Assembly: GCA_005784505.1 (NCBI GenBank)
Contig: VCAZ01000044.1
Coordinates: forward strand, 298,501-362,500
Length of the DNA stretch: 64,000 bases
Direction of reading: 5' to 3'
From: Bagarius yarrelli
Lineage: Eukaryota > Chordata > Actinopteri > Siluriformes > Sisoridae
Below the pieces are notes generated by a model, which was not told the DNA's origin, made no database searches, and was given only the letters and a program-made list of their open reading frames with translations. The position numbers were made by a program, and so were the translations under genes. Below are positions 55,612 through 63,080 of the stretch, piece by piece. Numbering within the stretch: position 1 is the first letter of the stretch; every line of letters begins with the position of its first letter.

Positions 55612-56565
55612 TTTAGTGATTAAAGTGTTTAAAGTTTTGGACTGATACCAGAAAGACTGGGGTTCGATTCCCAGCACCACAAAGCCACCACTGTGGGCTC
55701 CTGAGCAAGACCCCCTCAACCCCCAATTGCTCAGTTGTATAAAAGAGATAAATGTAACTCGCTCTGGATAAGGACATCTGCCAAATGCTGTAAATATGTT
55801 ATAGCTGTTTTGTATTCTGTAAATATGTTTTAAAAAGGATATTGAGTGATTTAAAAGCTTTAAAAACAAAGTGACAATTTAAAGGCAAATTGTTTTTATA
55901 ATGAGTTACATGCATATAGAAGTCCCCGTTTCTATACAACATCCATTTCTCAAGTTTCTGTATTGTGTCATCTAATTAAAAATTCTCATTATTTGTTTAT
56001 ATCTGTCCAGATGTCATTTCTGCTTCAAATTACTTTCATAACCAGAATCAATCCCGCCATATTGGTTTTGTATCTTTGCGTCAATTACTTTCAAGTCGGA
56101 GGCTTAGTCTTTATTTGTTTTATGACAATTACGTTTAAACAGCCGTTTCTCGGTTTGCCATCTGCTGCGTTCGCTTATCTACAGTGATGTGCGTGTAAGT
56201 AAATGTCCACTTAAACAGTGTGAAATGCTGTAAATCTGAGGCCATTATTGAGGTATAAATATAAAAGCAGCAGCTCTTTAAAGGCGTATGGTTTTCAGAT
56301 TTAAAAGTTTTTACTTGTTTTTGCTCTTGGAAATTTAATATAAGGATGAGAAATCTGTATTTTTTTTTTCATTATTAAGATAAGCTTTCCTAACTGACCT
56401 GTGCACAATGTGTCAATGTGTATAATGTTTCATCACCTCCATATACACAAACACAAACAAAAAGAGATAAAAAAGAAAGAAAGAAAGAAAGAAAGAGGAG
56501 AGAAGAAAGAAGAGAGACAGAGAGAAAAAGAGTAAGAGAAAGAAGAGAGAAGAAAGAAAAGAGAG

Positions 56566-56601
<36 letters not shown>

Positions 56602-56681
56602 AGAGAGACAGAGAAAAAGTGAAAGAGTAAGAGAGAAAAAAGGAGTAAGAGAAAAAGAGATAGAGCGCGACAGAGAAACAG

Positions 56682-56712
<31 letters not shown>

Positions 56713-57226
56713 AAAAAGTAAGAAAAAAAGAGAGAGCAAGAGAGTAAGAAAGCGACAAAGAAGAAGAGAGAGAGAGAGTGAGACATTGAGAGAGAGGGAT
56801 TGTGTGTGTGAAAGAGAGAGAGAGAGAGAGAAAGACAGAGAGTGAGTGAGAAAGAGAAAGGTTTCTTTTTATTTTATTTATTTGCTTTTTTATTTAATTA
56901 GAAACCCGTGCCTTAAGGCGAGATCTTTCTGAGATGTGTTTGTAATGCTGTATTAACATGCTATATATTCTATAATAATCTAATATAAATAACACCATTA
57001 AAATCCAGTTGGTGTAAAAATGCCTCGTATTGCAGTGTAGTGTCACACTAAAATAAACTGTGTATTATATAACATTTTCAGTTGTAAAAAAATAAGTAAA
57101 ACTTTGTATTTGTATCTGAATTAATAATATGGTAACTTTCCAGCCTACTTACTTTCAAAGCCAGAGTTTATCCACAATATCATTCCTAATTGTATGTTTC
57201 CTGATATATTAAACTAATAGTTTGTC

Positions 57227-57267
<41 letters not shown>

Positions 57268-60200
57268 ACAGGCTCCCCGGATGGGCACGCTGATGGGAGT
57301 ATATTTTCCCTGTCTGCAAAATATTTTAGGTGTGATCCTGTTTTTGAGGATGACCTGGATGGTGGGAATTGGAGGAGTCATTGAGGCCTTCATCATCGTC
57401 CTTATGTGCTGCTCCACGGTAATAAAGTCACAATCGCACACATGCTGGAACTTGATTCATTCTCACACCTTGCAACAAGAGTTTTCTGGGTTTATAAAGC
57501 TGCAAACACACACACTCAGGGTGCATGAATTAAATTATTGGAATTGTGGTTAGGGTAAGTTTCTAGAAACTTCAAATATTACAATTTGAAAAATCGGTCG
57601 AATTTATTTTAATTATTTAGAAATCTAGGGAAGGGGGGGCTGTATTTTTGCAAATTCCCAGTTTATTCCAATTCATTTCCATAAAGTCCCATTAAACTCC
57701 AATTGATTCTCTTAAATTCCCACTAATTTATATGAAAAGTTTCCAGCTATAAAAATTCCTAAAATTTTGCAACCCTAATTGTGATTTACTTTTAATCTTC
57801 ACACTGTATTTTCTTTGTAATTTAAAAAAAAAGATTGTTCAGAAATCTAATCTCTTTCAACATTGCCTATTATCTTCTTCGAATACAGCTGCGACGATCT
57901 ATTTTCTTTGGTTTGTATGAAAAAGATAAAAGGAGCTATTTGGGTGTTCTCCTCCTCCACTGACATCCCAAAATTGTTCGCTTGGCAGCCGCTGAGACGC
58001 AGCTCGGTTCCTCAGTGACAGGGCTGAATACCTGTCAGACACCAACAATGGGGTGCCGCAGCACAGCTGAGATCACTGCAATTTCAGGAGAATTTTTAGT
58101 CAAATGAGCCAGACGAACTGTCTGTTCTTCAACAGGAGATATCATTTTAATTATTTGTTGTTTTTTTGTGGTATTTTTAACTCAGCATAACATGCTGCCT
58201 ATTTTCTGTCTAAAGATATTTAGGATGAGCTGTAGTTATCTCACCTGCTTTACATCAAATAATCATTTTAAAACTTTCCAGTTGTTATAAATATTTTTGC
58301 TAACCAAAGCCCCAGACCCATTTTATAGGTCAGAATACATTTAACAACAATGTCTTTTCACAACCTTTCTTTATTTCTATTTTGAAATAAAGGATAGGTG
58401 TGTATGTGTGTGTGTCAGTAAAAATGTTAAATGTTTTATCTTTGCATGTGGAACAGGTATATATTTGTCTAAAGTGTTTTATTCCATTATTCATACTTCT
58501 GTCTGTTTCTCTTTCTTTGTATTAGTATAATGGTAGTCAGACATAGGCGGAATTTCAGATTGATGGCAGATGGTTTGAACTCCATTGTAGTTTTTTATTG
58601 GCCAAGAGTGTGTGTGACTTTCATGTAAAGCACTCCATCACAGTTTGTTTTGTTCGGCATCGTCTTTACGAGCATAAAAAGTGTAGTGACGATGACACAC
58701 TGGTAAAGGGTGCGAATCTATCACACTAACACAAACTATTGACAATTCAAAGATACCAGTTAGCCTACAGTGCAATGCTAGCCGGAGTGCATGTCTTGGA
58801 ACTAGCTGTGAACTAGGGGTGAAATTACAGATAGAACATGCAAACTCAACACACACAGGGTGTAAACATAAATCTAACCCCCAATGCTAGAGATGCAGGG
58901 TAACCATGTCAATCGCTGTAATTTAAACTGCTGGATTGTGTGGGGGGCGGGGCTTAACAGGTGTCTGCACTAATAAAGAGCAGTTTATGTAAGGAGCTTG
59001 GGGTAGTATGTAAAAGTGTGTATTTAAGATGAAGCATTTAAATGATAAATAGAAGTTATACAATGTTGTAAACCTTTAGTGCGCTATATGGCTATATGTA
59101 ACCAGCACACGCTCATGCCCCACACGGTTGTTTAGAACATCTTTATATGTTGAAGCATTATGTTATATAGTATGCTTCAGCATCACAATGCCCCTAGCCG
59201 CTGAACTCCTGGTTCTAGTTGGTGTGGAGGAGTCTCCTGCCCAAAGCCCTAACCTCAACCCCAAAATACTATATAGTGGCAAGCATTTCAGATTGAAAAT
59301 GATAAAAGATTATTATAAAAGCATTCTGTAATTGAATGTTGAAACACATATATGGATGTGATAATCTGGTGTCCCAACACTTTTGTCTTCCAAACATGAT
59401 ATTTGATGCTGTCTCATTTTCTGTTAAACTAAGATCTGTCTTTTTTCTTTTTCTCTGGTTTCTGTTTATCCCAGTCTGTGTATCAGTTTTCCCAGTCACG
59501 GTCAGATATACACAGCATGGTGTGGAAAATTGTAGAAATCCCACACTTCATTTCAAAAATGAATAATATTTAGCCTTAAATGTGTGTGTGTGTGTCTAAA
59601 TTGATATGACTATATGATCATATAAGGTAAGACAGCATTAAACAAGGAACTAATTAGAGAAACTGTGTACAATTGCATTTGAGCATAGCTGGTGTTTTTT
59701 ATGGATTTTTTCCCTCTTGGGTCTGATACCTGGCGAGATTGCTGGAGTGTGTTTTGTTAGGCTTTAAGAGGCTGTTTAAGTGTCTGACTGTGTTTTTGAG
59801 ACTCCTTCTTTCCTGAAGCTCAGTGCCTGCTCTTCAAGGCATTTAAAGCATTTACGAAATGGCCTGCTACCTGAAGGAGCACAGTGTGCTCCGATTCAAT
59901 GTCTGCTTTAGGTCTATAGAAAATGCGCCAGTCTCTCTCCATTAAATCTTACCTCCCAACCCCTTTAACCAACCACACACAAAGAAACACACTAACCCTT
60001 TTATACACTTTTTTGCTATCAGTTTTTTTTACATAGACTGTGTTTTAGTGTGCCATGCTTGAAGAATCTAGACTATGTGTGTGTGTCTCATGTGGACAGG
60101 CAACCGAGTGTTCTCACTGTCGCATGTCTCTCATAGCAACAGAAAGGCAGCGAAGCCACTGATCCTTTTAGAGACTAAGTAAAAGAGCATTCGTCGACAT

Positions 60201-63080
60201 GCTTAGTCACCCTAAAGCATTATTAATAGCATAACCAATTGTTGGAAACGGATGTAGCAAACAACATTTCGTATTTCGGGGGGGACAGAAAGGACATAAA
60301 GGTGCAGAAAGAATGCAAAAACAAGTCGTGACTAAAAGTATCGAGTCGTAATGTTTTGTGGTGTTATGAACTATTTATCATTCAATAGCTAATAGACAGT
60401 GTTCGCTTCCTCTATATAGGCTGTTTTTTTTTTTTTGAATTTGTCCAGCCACTTGTTTTTCCGATTATACAGCAAAAAATGACTTTATTGTCTCTGCACT
60501 CTTTGCCCTGAAAGCAATAATATTTCATTTGGTTGCAGGATTGTGTAAACATGCGTTCACTGATGCTGCCTGATGCTCTGTTGCTTAGTAACAGCATGCA
60601 ACAAATACCTAAAAGAGACTACTCTTGGCAAAGACCACAGAGAAAAAGGCACTTTTTTTTACCAAAATAAGATGCAGGCATCATGCTTATTGAGTCTCTA
60701 TTTTTATTTGCCCAGATGCATTGGGTGCGGATAGTTCTGGGCGTATTAAGCCCAGGGAATAAATTTTCTCCATCATGCTTGCTCTCGGGCAGTAAGATCT
60801 CAAGTACGTTCCCAGCTCTTGGTTCAATCTCTCCACATCTCCATTAGATTGTGGGTGGTACCCGGAAGTGATGTTAATTGACGTTTTTTGCAGAATTCAG
60901 ACCACCAGCTGGATGTAAATTGAGGGCAACTGTCTGATACAATATCCTTAGGTATACCATAATTCCAGAAGACATGCGTAAACATGAAGTTGTGGGCAGA
61001 CCCTTGAGTGAAATCAAGCGACAGGCTTTGGAGAAATGACCAATAATAGTCAGAACTATGGTAAAACCATGAGTGCTAGGAAGGTCAGTAGCAAAGTCTA
61101 TAGATCTGTGAGATCAGGGTCTTTGAGGTATTGCCAGAGGCTCCAGAAGCCTTTCAGGTAAGTGGTGTAGAGTTTAGAATTGTGCATAAACTTGGCAGGT
61201 GTTCACAAAGTCTGTAATGTCTTGCCGATACCCTGGCCACCAGTAGGCATTTTTAACTTATTCAGTGGTTCGCTTGATGCCTGGATGCCCTGAGCTGAGC
61301 GTGGTATAAACCTATAATATGACTCATAAGCGTAAGGTACTTGGCACATAGAGTTTACTAGTGGGACAGGATGCCGGAGGAGGCTCATTACGATGCTCTC
61401 TAGTGATTTCTTCATTGATGTCCCATCGTATGGGAGCCAGCACAATCTGGGGATCAAGAATGGGTCGTGTCTTCAGAACAAGGCATTAGCCTTACTATTC
61501 TTAGTTCCAGGGCGATAAGTCACAGTGAAATGAGAACATGTGAAGAGCAAACTCCAACATGCTTGCTGCGAATAGAGGCGTCGAATAGAGGCAGACTTTA
61601 GGTACTCCAGATTTTTGTGATCTGTGACCACCAGAAAAGGGTGGGTGCTCCTCTCCAGCCAGTGTCTTCATTCTGTCAAGGCAACCCCTTGTGTGCTGAT
61701 GTGGTAACCTAGAAACTTGTCTTGGTCTTGGTGAAACTCACATTTCTCAGCTTTGACGAACAGTGTGTGCTCCTGACGTCGACGTAGCACAGTGCGTACG
61801 TGTTGGATATGTTTAGAGAATGAGTGTGAATAGATAAGGATATCTATGATGCACAGATTCAGGAGGTCTGGAAAAATCTCATTATTGAATGACTGAAAAA
61901 CAGCTGGTGCGTTGGAGAGTCCATACGACATGACTAAACACTAATAATGGCCCCTGGTGTTGATGAATGCCGTCTTTCATTCAACTCCTTTACGCATTCA
62001 TATTAGATTGTAGGCCCTGCGCAGATCAAGCTTGGTAAATACAGATCAAGATCAAGCTCTGGCTTCATGTAATTGCTTAAGAGTACTGTACAAAGTACGT
62101 GAGCTAAGGCATGCAATGTTCAATATTTGATCTTTGTGTGCTGGTAATCATTTAGTCATAACATGCTCACACTGAACAAATGTGACCCCACAATGCCAAG
62201 TTGTCACTGCAAAAGCTTACACAACCTTAGCTACCCTTATGCAGTGTGGACCACTCACATTGTCCAAAGTGAAAATTTTTTTCAACCCAGAGTCGAAAGC
62301 AGACTCTAAATCAATAATACTTTAGTGATAAATGCAGTGTTACAGCTTTATATCAGCGATTATTTTGCTGCTAAACATATATATCAAATGCTACACCTAT
62401 AAACTGTACATAAATGAGGTACATAGTCATATTTAACACTCTCTAACCCAGTTCTATTTTTCCTTACCCAGACCATGTTAACTGCAATTTCGATGAGTGC
62501 CATTGCCACCAATGGAGTAGTACCAGGTAAGAGAACCTGTTGTGTACCTTTACCTGTCAATGTCACTGTCTCTAAAGCAGTAATGCTGGAAAAATACAGT
62601 GTCCAGACTGCAGTGTCCCTAAAGCTCTACTTACGTGTCTTATATCCTGTAATTAAGCCTATATTCTAATAACAGCCTCTGCTTCACCCCCTGATTGGAG
62701 AAAAGCAACACCAAGGGCAAATTGCTGAAATTGCTGGCTTTTCTCATTGTCACTCATTGCTAGGTTGCTATTACTGCAACAGTCCTTATATTCATGTTGT
62801 AAAAGCCTCAACATTCATTATATACTGTAGCCAAGCATAGGAATTAAAGTTGTTCTAGGGGGCTATTCCTGAGTCTCTAAAGGTCTTCTCTAGTGTTTTG
62901 TTTACTCACCGTAAGCAGCACTGCACATGCTGATGTATTATTTTAACAGCTGGCGGGTCTTACTACATGATTTCCCGTTCGCTTGGCCCCGAGTTTGGTG
63001 GCGCTGTGGGGATCTGTTTCTACCTCGGGACAACCTTCGCCGGAGCCATGTACATTCTGGGCTGTATTGAGATCTTACTG
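8985..63080 (+). CDS. slc12a5: slc12a5 (KCC2 K-Cl cotransporter), partial: six 5' coding exons, continues beyond the window
   Basis: Join of 8985-9039, 45623-45717, 46799-46930, 57272-57418, 62472-62526 and 62950-63080 gives 615 nt, 205 codons, with no stop and matching phases at every junction. Introns are 36583, 1081, 10341, 5053 and 423 bp, all GT-AG. The product is recognised as KCC2, the electroneutral K+/Cl- cotransporter of the SLC12 family, which in neurons keeps internal chloride low so that GABA and glycine inhibit. The first 18 residues match the KCC2b-specific N terminus, which separates it from KCC1, KCC3 and KCC4. Residues 19-94 are the cytoplasmic N-terminal segment conserved in KCCs; about 110-140 is TM1, 144-161 TM2 and 177-205 TM3. 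The remaining transmembrane segments and the C-terminal domain lie beyond 64000. Teleosts carry two co-orthologues, and I cannot assign a or b. Family identity is seen directly; neuronal function is established for the family. Confidence 0.95.
9398..9418 (+). promoter_or_regulatory. degenerate RE1/NRSE-like site near the start of intron 1
   Basis: The segment contains ACCATGGACAGC, which matches the central and right half of the RE1 consensus bound by REST (the GGACAGC half-site is perfect). The left half is poor; overall I count 12 of 21 consensus positions. It lies about 360 bp downstream of exon 1. Mammalian KCC2 is known to carry an RE1 element in intron 1, so the position is suggestive, but the sequence alone is weak. 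Confidence 0.3.
9804..9828. repeat. (TG)n microsatellite
   Basis: Uninterrupted TG run of about 12 units in intron 1. Confidence 0.9.
12035..12172 (-). mobile_element. truncated tRNA-derived SINE
   Basis: The minus-strand head shows a degenerate A-box region and a B-box-like TGGGTTCAATTC near 12105-12116, with the usual ACACCTCAACTGCTAAGC complement. The tail is lost. Confidence 0.6.
14040..14135. repeat. fragment of a teleost interspersed repeat
   Basis: Contains the recurrent teleost phrases GCCCTGTGATGAGTTGG and CTGTCCAGGGTGT. Known in several fish repeat families, and probably the tail of a non-LTR element. It runs directly into the G-rich minisatellite. Confidence 0.5.
14140..14675. 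repeat. G-rich minisatellite, AGGAT/GGGAT pentamers
   Basis: Degenerate GGGTAGG/GGTTAGG-like sequence at 14140-14455 passes into clean pentamer arrays: (AGGAT)n to 14515, (GGGAT)5 at 14516-14540, (AGGAT)12 at 14541-14600 and (GGGAT)8 at 14601-14640. Each unit type forms a block, which suggests local amplification of variant units. The GGGAT blocks meet the simple rule for G-quadruplexes (runs of three G with 2-nt loops) on the + (mRNA-sense) strand. Confidence 0.95.
15033..15098. repeat. (CTAT)n microsatellite
   Basis: About 16 perfect CTAT units, followed by an interrupted tail to about 15112. Confidence 0.95.
15715..16005. mobile_element. teleost interspersed repeat (CATC-headed, GGAGGAAACCGGAG core)
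   Basis: Starts with a (CATC)n run and ends with the phrase GGGAGGAAACCGGAGTACCC and GGGAGAACATGCAAA, seen very widely in teleost genomes. Probably the 3' end of a retroelement; I cannot assign the family with certainty. A shorter diverged fragment with similar phrases lies at about 37615-37770. Confidence 0.6.
16654..16684. repeat. (GT)n microsatellite
   Basis: About 15 GT units. Confidence 0.95.
16862..16890. repeat. (CA)n microsatellite
   Basis: About 14 CA units, opposite in sense to the GT array about 180 bp upstream. Confidence 0.95.
17459..17487. repeat. (CT)n microsatellite
   Basis: About 14 CT units. Confidence 0.95.
18131..18180. repeat. compound (TG)15(AG)10 microsatellite
   Basis: Perfect TG run directly followed by a perfect AG run. 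Confidence 0.95.
20291..20506. repeat. SINE fragment flanked by (CTAT)n arrays
   Basis: CTAT repeats at 20291-20328 and about 20479-20505 flank a tail-side fragment (about 20326-20460) with the SINE phrases CATTTGGCAGACACCCTTAT and CAGAGCGACTTACATTTA. The tRNA-like head is missing. Confidence 0.75.
21438..21504. repeat. (TA)n microsatellite
   Basis: 67 bp of perfect alternating TA. Confidence 0.95.
22965..23600. repeat. putative MITE with ACTATAGTATTTAC-type arms
   Basis: Variants of TATAGTATTTAC cluster at about 22970-23095, and complementary or similar variants (TATAGTAAACTATGG, ACTACAGTATTTACC) cluster at about 23490-23600, around a roughly 390-bp middle. This looks like a decayed element with long sub-repeated ends. 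No target duplication was resolved. Confidence 0.4.
23825..24665. mobile_element. decayed DNA-transposon-like interspersed repeat
   Basis: Phrases such as CATCTGTGGGCCCGAAGACC, CTTCTGAGAGACTTTGCC and the end motif CGTCCCAACTTTTCAGAA recall a high-copy teleost repeat whose end reads GTCCCAACTTTTTTGGAA. No intact open frame remains. It contains the 30-bp tandem duplication at 24319-24378. The family assignment is from recollection. Confidence 0.45.
24319..24378. repeat. perfect 30-bp tandem duplication
   Basis: Two identical head-to-tail units starting GACATCCCTTTTATAGC, at 24319-24348 and 24349-24378, inside the transposon-like repeat. Confidence 0.95.
26790..27061 (+). pseudogene. LINE ORF2 C-terminal fragment
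   Basis: The + strand reads SLHWPPVAP, then KTLMLAYKAKNSASPSYLQAL, then ends near WHQDGGMNFPSI. This is the region just after the RT domain of teleost LINEs (usual pattern HWLPV...LTYKALN...PSYL...WWNELP). It is short, interrupted and truncated at both ends. Confidence 0.65.
27199..27472. repeat. long inverted repeat (fold-back)
   Basis: Left arm 27199-27306 and right arm 27363-27472 are reverse complements over about 108 bp with few mismatches. For example, TTTAATGTATCTGTAAAAA in the left arm matches TTTTTACAGATACATTAAA in the right. The 56-bp loop carries the phrase CTTGAAGACAGCCAGTGACT, also present at 63881-63900. Confidence 0.9.
27740..27855. repeat. (GTGAT)n minisatellite
   Basis: Pentamer array of GTGAT units with a few variants. 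It is the cause of the spurious HITSHH-repeat open frames on the minus strand. Confidence 0.9.
28950..29340. repeat. probable interspersed repeat with a perfect hairpin
   Basis: Phrases such as CAATAGGAAACACAAGGG and AACCCAATGACAGGACAG look like a known teleost repeat type. At 29054-29086, a perfect 14-bp stem, AGTTTTATCGTTAA, closes a 5-base loop. No open frame. Confidence 0.4.
31609..31853 (-). mobile_element. tRNA-derived SINE, left member of an inverted pair
   Basis: The minus-strand head starts near 31853 with GGCAGTGGTGGCTCAAATGG (A-box region), and a degenerate B-box with CTGGGTTCTAGCCC follows near 31780. The tail phrases TTGGGGTCAGGGCGCAGG and GTGCAAGGTACGTG match the copies at 31953 and 39850. 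Confidence 0.8.
31953..32178 (+). mobile_element. tRNA-derived SINE, right member of an inverted pair
   Basis: Same family as 31609-31853 but on the opposite strand. It lacks the start of the tRNA-like head and begins near CTGAAAAGAGACCAGAAACA. The B-box (CTGGGTTCAAGCCCC) and the body up to TACCTTGCACAATGACAATG are well preserved. Confidence 0.8.
33380..33850. repeat. possible MITE-like repeat
   Basis: The stretch around TTGTTCCAATACCCGCACTT and GTGCTAGTGCGTAGGGTGTC has the look of a dispersed teleost repeat, with related phrases near 34440-34460 (CCCAAGTGCATAGTGTG). The boundaries were not resolved. Confidence 0.3.
34586..34615 (+). CDS. slc12a5: candidate 30-nt cassette exon in slc12a5 intron 1
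   Basis: The 30 bases lie between a good acceptor (TTTTTCTCCAG ending at 34585) and a strong donor (GTGAGA from 34616). In phase 1 the segment is open and would insert VVNVSSPVKQ between residues 18 and 19, leaving the frame of exon 2 intact. A UGC lies close upstream of the acceptor, as in neuronal microexons regulated by SRRM4, and a TGCATG (RBFOX-type) motif lies at 34774-34779 downstream. The flanks are TG- and TCTG-rich. No transcript evidence is available here, and I do not know of this segment in mammalian KCC2, so it remains a candidate. Confidence 0.45.
35275..35400 (-). mobile_element. strongly decayed SINE fragment
   Basis: GGGATTCAATC, GCCCTGGAGCA and AAAGGGCCTTGCCT keep the order of the SINE body on the minus strand, but most positions have diverged. 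Confidence 0.4.
38025..38087. repeat. (GA)n microsatellite
   Basis: Long GA run with a few interruptions. Confidence 0.95.
39850..40115 (-). mobile_element. tRNA-derived SINE, near full length
   Basis: Same family as the pair at 31609 and 31953. The minus-strand head is GGCAGTGGTGGCTCAAATGG, the B-box CTGGGTTTGAGCCCC, and the tail TCCATTGGCTCTGTACATG. It is preceded at its tail by ATT/ATA-rich sequence. Confidence 0.8.
40805..41360 (+). mobile_element. TTAA-flanked non-autonomous DNA element, copy A
   Basis: Runs from TTAAAGGAACAATAGGTGA to TCCTACTGCACCTTTAA. TTAA at both ends, with AGG/CCT termini, fits a piggyBac- or Kolobok-type target-site duplication. The inner segment around TTTACATACGGATAGC and GGAAGGCGTAGAACC matches copy B at 49521-50330 in reverse orientation. 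No transposase is encoded. Confidence 0.65.
44960..45145 (-). mobile_element. tRNA-derived SINE, diverged
   Basis: CCCTTATTCAGAGTGACTTAC at the tail and AACACCTTAACCACTAAGCC at the head keep the family layout. It lies about 500 bp upstream of exon 2. Confidence 0.65.
45623..45717 (+). CDS. slc12a5: slc12a5 coding exon 2 (cytoplasmic N-terminal segment)
   Basis: 95 nt, phase 1 in and phase 0 out. With the carried base it encodes 32 residues (19-50), beginning GDGNPKESSPFIN and ending with the KCC signature DGKNMALFE. The acceptor has a long pyrimidine run ending CTTAG at 45622; the donor is GTAGGT at 45718. This segment is the conserved cytoplasmic stretch ahead of TM1, which carries regulatory phosphorylation in KCCs. 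It is nearly identical to the corresponding human KCC2 exon. Confidence 0.95.
46205..46430. mobile_element. diverged Tc1/mariner-like repeat remnant
   Basis: Phrases CTTCACTGGAACTAA, CAGCATGACAATTCCCCTG and GGAATGAACTGGAACACCGA follow the order of a high-copy teleost Tc1/mariner-like repeat. Related fragments occur near 26190-26785, 43010-43150, 51170-51550 and 59140-59400. Confidence 0.5.
46430..46590 (+). mobile_element. partial tRNA-derived SINE
   Basis: CTGGTTCAAGCC (B-box) is followed by CACTGTTGGGTCTTTGAG and TGACCCTGCGCTCTGAC, the same body as the copies at 31953 and 39850. It is truncated at the tail. Confidence 0.7.
46799..46930 (+). CDS. slc12a5: slc12a5 coding exon 3 (cytoplasmic N-terminal segment)
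   Basis: 132 nt, 44 codons, phase 0 at both ends. It encodes residues 51-94, starting EEMDTSPMVSSLL and ending with a basic KKPVQ just before TM1. The acceptor lies in a TG-rich context ending TTTTGTAG; the donor is GTAAAA at 46931. The sequence follows human KCC2 closely, including the acidic EHEEAENNEG stretch. Because the exon is symmetric, skipping it would keep the reading frame. Confidence 0.95.
47430..47870 (+). pseudogene. fossil LINE endonuclease domain
   Basis: In broken + strand frames the region reads GNGMSTHWGK, then an AYGPN-like stretch near 47700, then TGDFNTDVLGNSDTWSG at 47781-47831. The last is the GDFNAHVG...W endonuclease signature of non-LTR elements (CR1/Rex-like in fish). 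Stops and frameshifts are frequent; no RT domain follows. Confidence 0.65.
49521..50330 (-). mobile_element. TTAA-flanked non-autonomous DNA element, copy B
   Basis: Starts TTAAAGGTGCAGCGTGAC and ends ATCACCTATAATACCTTTAA. It is the reverse-oriented relative of copy A (40805-41360) and is about 250 bp longer, with additional sequence in the middle. Shared blocks include GGTCCTACGCCGTCCACAGA and ATGACGTATCC. Confidence 0.65.
53799..53814. repeat. poly(C) run
   Basis: 16 consecutive C. Confidence 0.95.
55557..55608. repeat. (GA)n microsatellite
   Basis: GA run abutting the head of a SINE. Confidence 0.95.
55609..55800 (+). mobile_element. tRNA-derived SINE
   Basis: The head, GTGGTTTAGTGATTAAAGTG, and the B-box, GGGGTTCGATTCCC, are intact. 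The tail ends with the CTCGCTCTGGATAAGG and CTGCCAAATGCTGTAAAT motifs. Same family as 4010-4203, on the opposite strand. Confidence 0.8.
56466..56865. repeat. 400-bp polypurine tract (GA/GAAA-rich)
   Basis: Nearly pure purine on the + strand over about 400 bp, with (GAAA)n runs at 56474-56497 and 56686-56712 and GA runs at about 56570-56598. The long open frames seen on both strands here are low-complexity artefacts. Confidence 0.95.
57231..57264 (+). repeat. (TG)17 tract at the exon 4 acceptor
   Basis: A perfect 34-bp TG run separated from exon 4 only by TTTACAG. It occupies the place of the pyrimidine tract. Confidence 0.97.
57272..57418 (+). CDS. slc12a5: slc12a5 coding exon 4 (TM1)
   Basis: 147 nt, 49 codons, phase 0 at both ends, residues 95-143. 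It begins APRMGTLMGVY and contains the TM1 ion-site motif NILGVILF (residues 111-118). By family alignment to KCC1 structures, N111 and I112 correspond to backbone K+ contacts and G114-I116 to the TM1 chloride site. The acceptor is unusual: a (TG)17 run followed by TTTACAG instead of a normal pyrimidine tract. The donor, GTAATA at 57419, is weak at +5. The exon ends CCST, joining TMLTAIS in exon 5. Confidence 0.95.
57419..62471 (+). other. slc12a5: slc12a5 intron 4 (5.05 kb)
   Basis: GTAATA to ACCCAG. It holds a Tc1-like remnant near 59140-59400 and the antisense Gypsy pol at 60690-62055. 57440-59100 and 59450-60680 show nothing recognisable. Confidence 0.9.
60690..62055 (-). pseudogene. decayed Ty3/Gypsy pol (RT, RNase H, integrase)
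   Basis: On the minus strand, in order from 62055 downward: RT (LDLRRAYNL, then SYGLSNAPAVFQSF; the catalytic YIDD region is shortened to CIIDILIYS, so the motif is lost), RNase H-like (VVTDHKNLEYLKSASIRR and FTVTYRPGTKNSKANAL), integrase zinc region (SGHPGIKRT and YWWPGYRQDITDF), and integrase core (ATDLPSTHGFT). Several stops and frameshifts show it is dead. No LTR pair was recognised. It lies antisense to slc12a5. The copy at 5840-6890 belongs to the same broad group but is not identical. Confidence 0.85.
62472..62526 (+). CDS. slc12a5: slc12a5 coding exon 5 (TM2)
   Basis: 55 nt, phase 0 in and phase 1 out. It encodes TMLTAISMSAIATNGVVP (residues 144-161) plus the first base of the next Ala codon. 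This is one of the most conserved SLC12 stretches, in TM2. The acceptor has a good pyrimidine tract ending CCCAG at 62471; the donor is GTAAGA at 62527. The continuation of the open frame into the intron is not coding. Confidence 0.95.
62527..62949 (+). other. slc12a5: slc12a5 intron 5 (423 bp)
   Basis: GTAAGA to TAACAG. No repeat or other feature recognised. Confidence 0.9.
62950..63080 (+). CDS. slc12a5: slc12a5 coding exon 6 (TM2-TM3 loop and TM3)
   Basis: 131 nt, phase 1 in and phase 0 out. It encodes residues 162-205, from AGGSYYMISRSLGPEFGG to CIEILL. Y196, in AMYILG, aligns with the KCC1 tyrosine (Y216) that coordinates K+. The acceptor is TTTTAACAG at 62949; the donor is GTAAGA at 63081. 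It is the last coding exon in the window. The next exon, expected to continue with the end of TM3 and the following loop, is not found before 64000. Confidence 0.95.

Larger units (their letters stand above)
46931..57271 (+). other. slc12a5: slc12a5 intron 3 (10.3 kb)
   Basis: GTAAAA to TTTACAG. It contains a LINE endonuclease fossil, TTAA element copy B, a Tc1-like remnant near 51170-51550, a poly-C run, a SINE with a GA array, a 400-bp purine tract and, at its 3' end, the (TG)17 tract. Stretches such as 48540-49500, 50350-51150 and 52780-53700 show nothing recognisable. Confidence 0.9.

Noticed and set aside
56390..56786. Several open frames of 70-122 codons on both strands
   Set aside because: They are translations of the purine tract (runs of Ser/Leu/Phe or Arg/Glu/Lys) with no protein-like composition.
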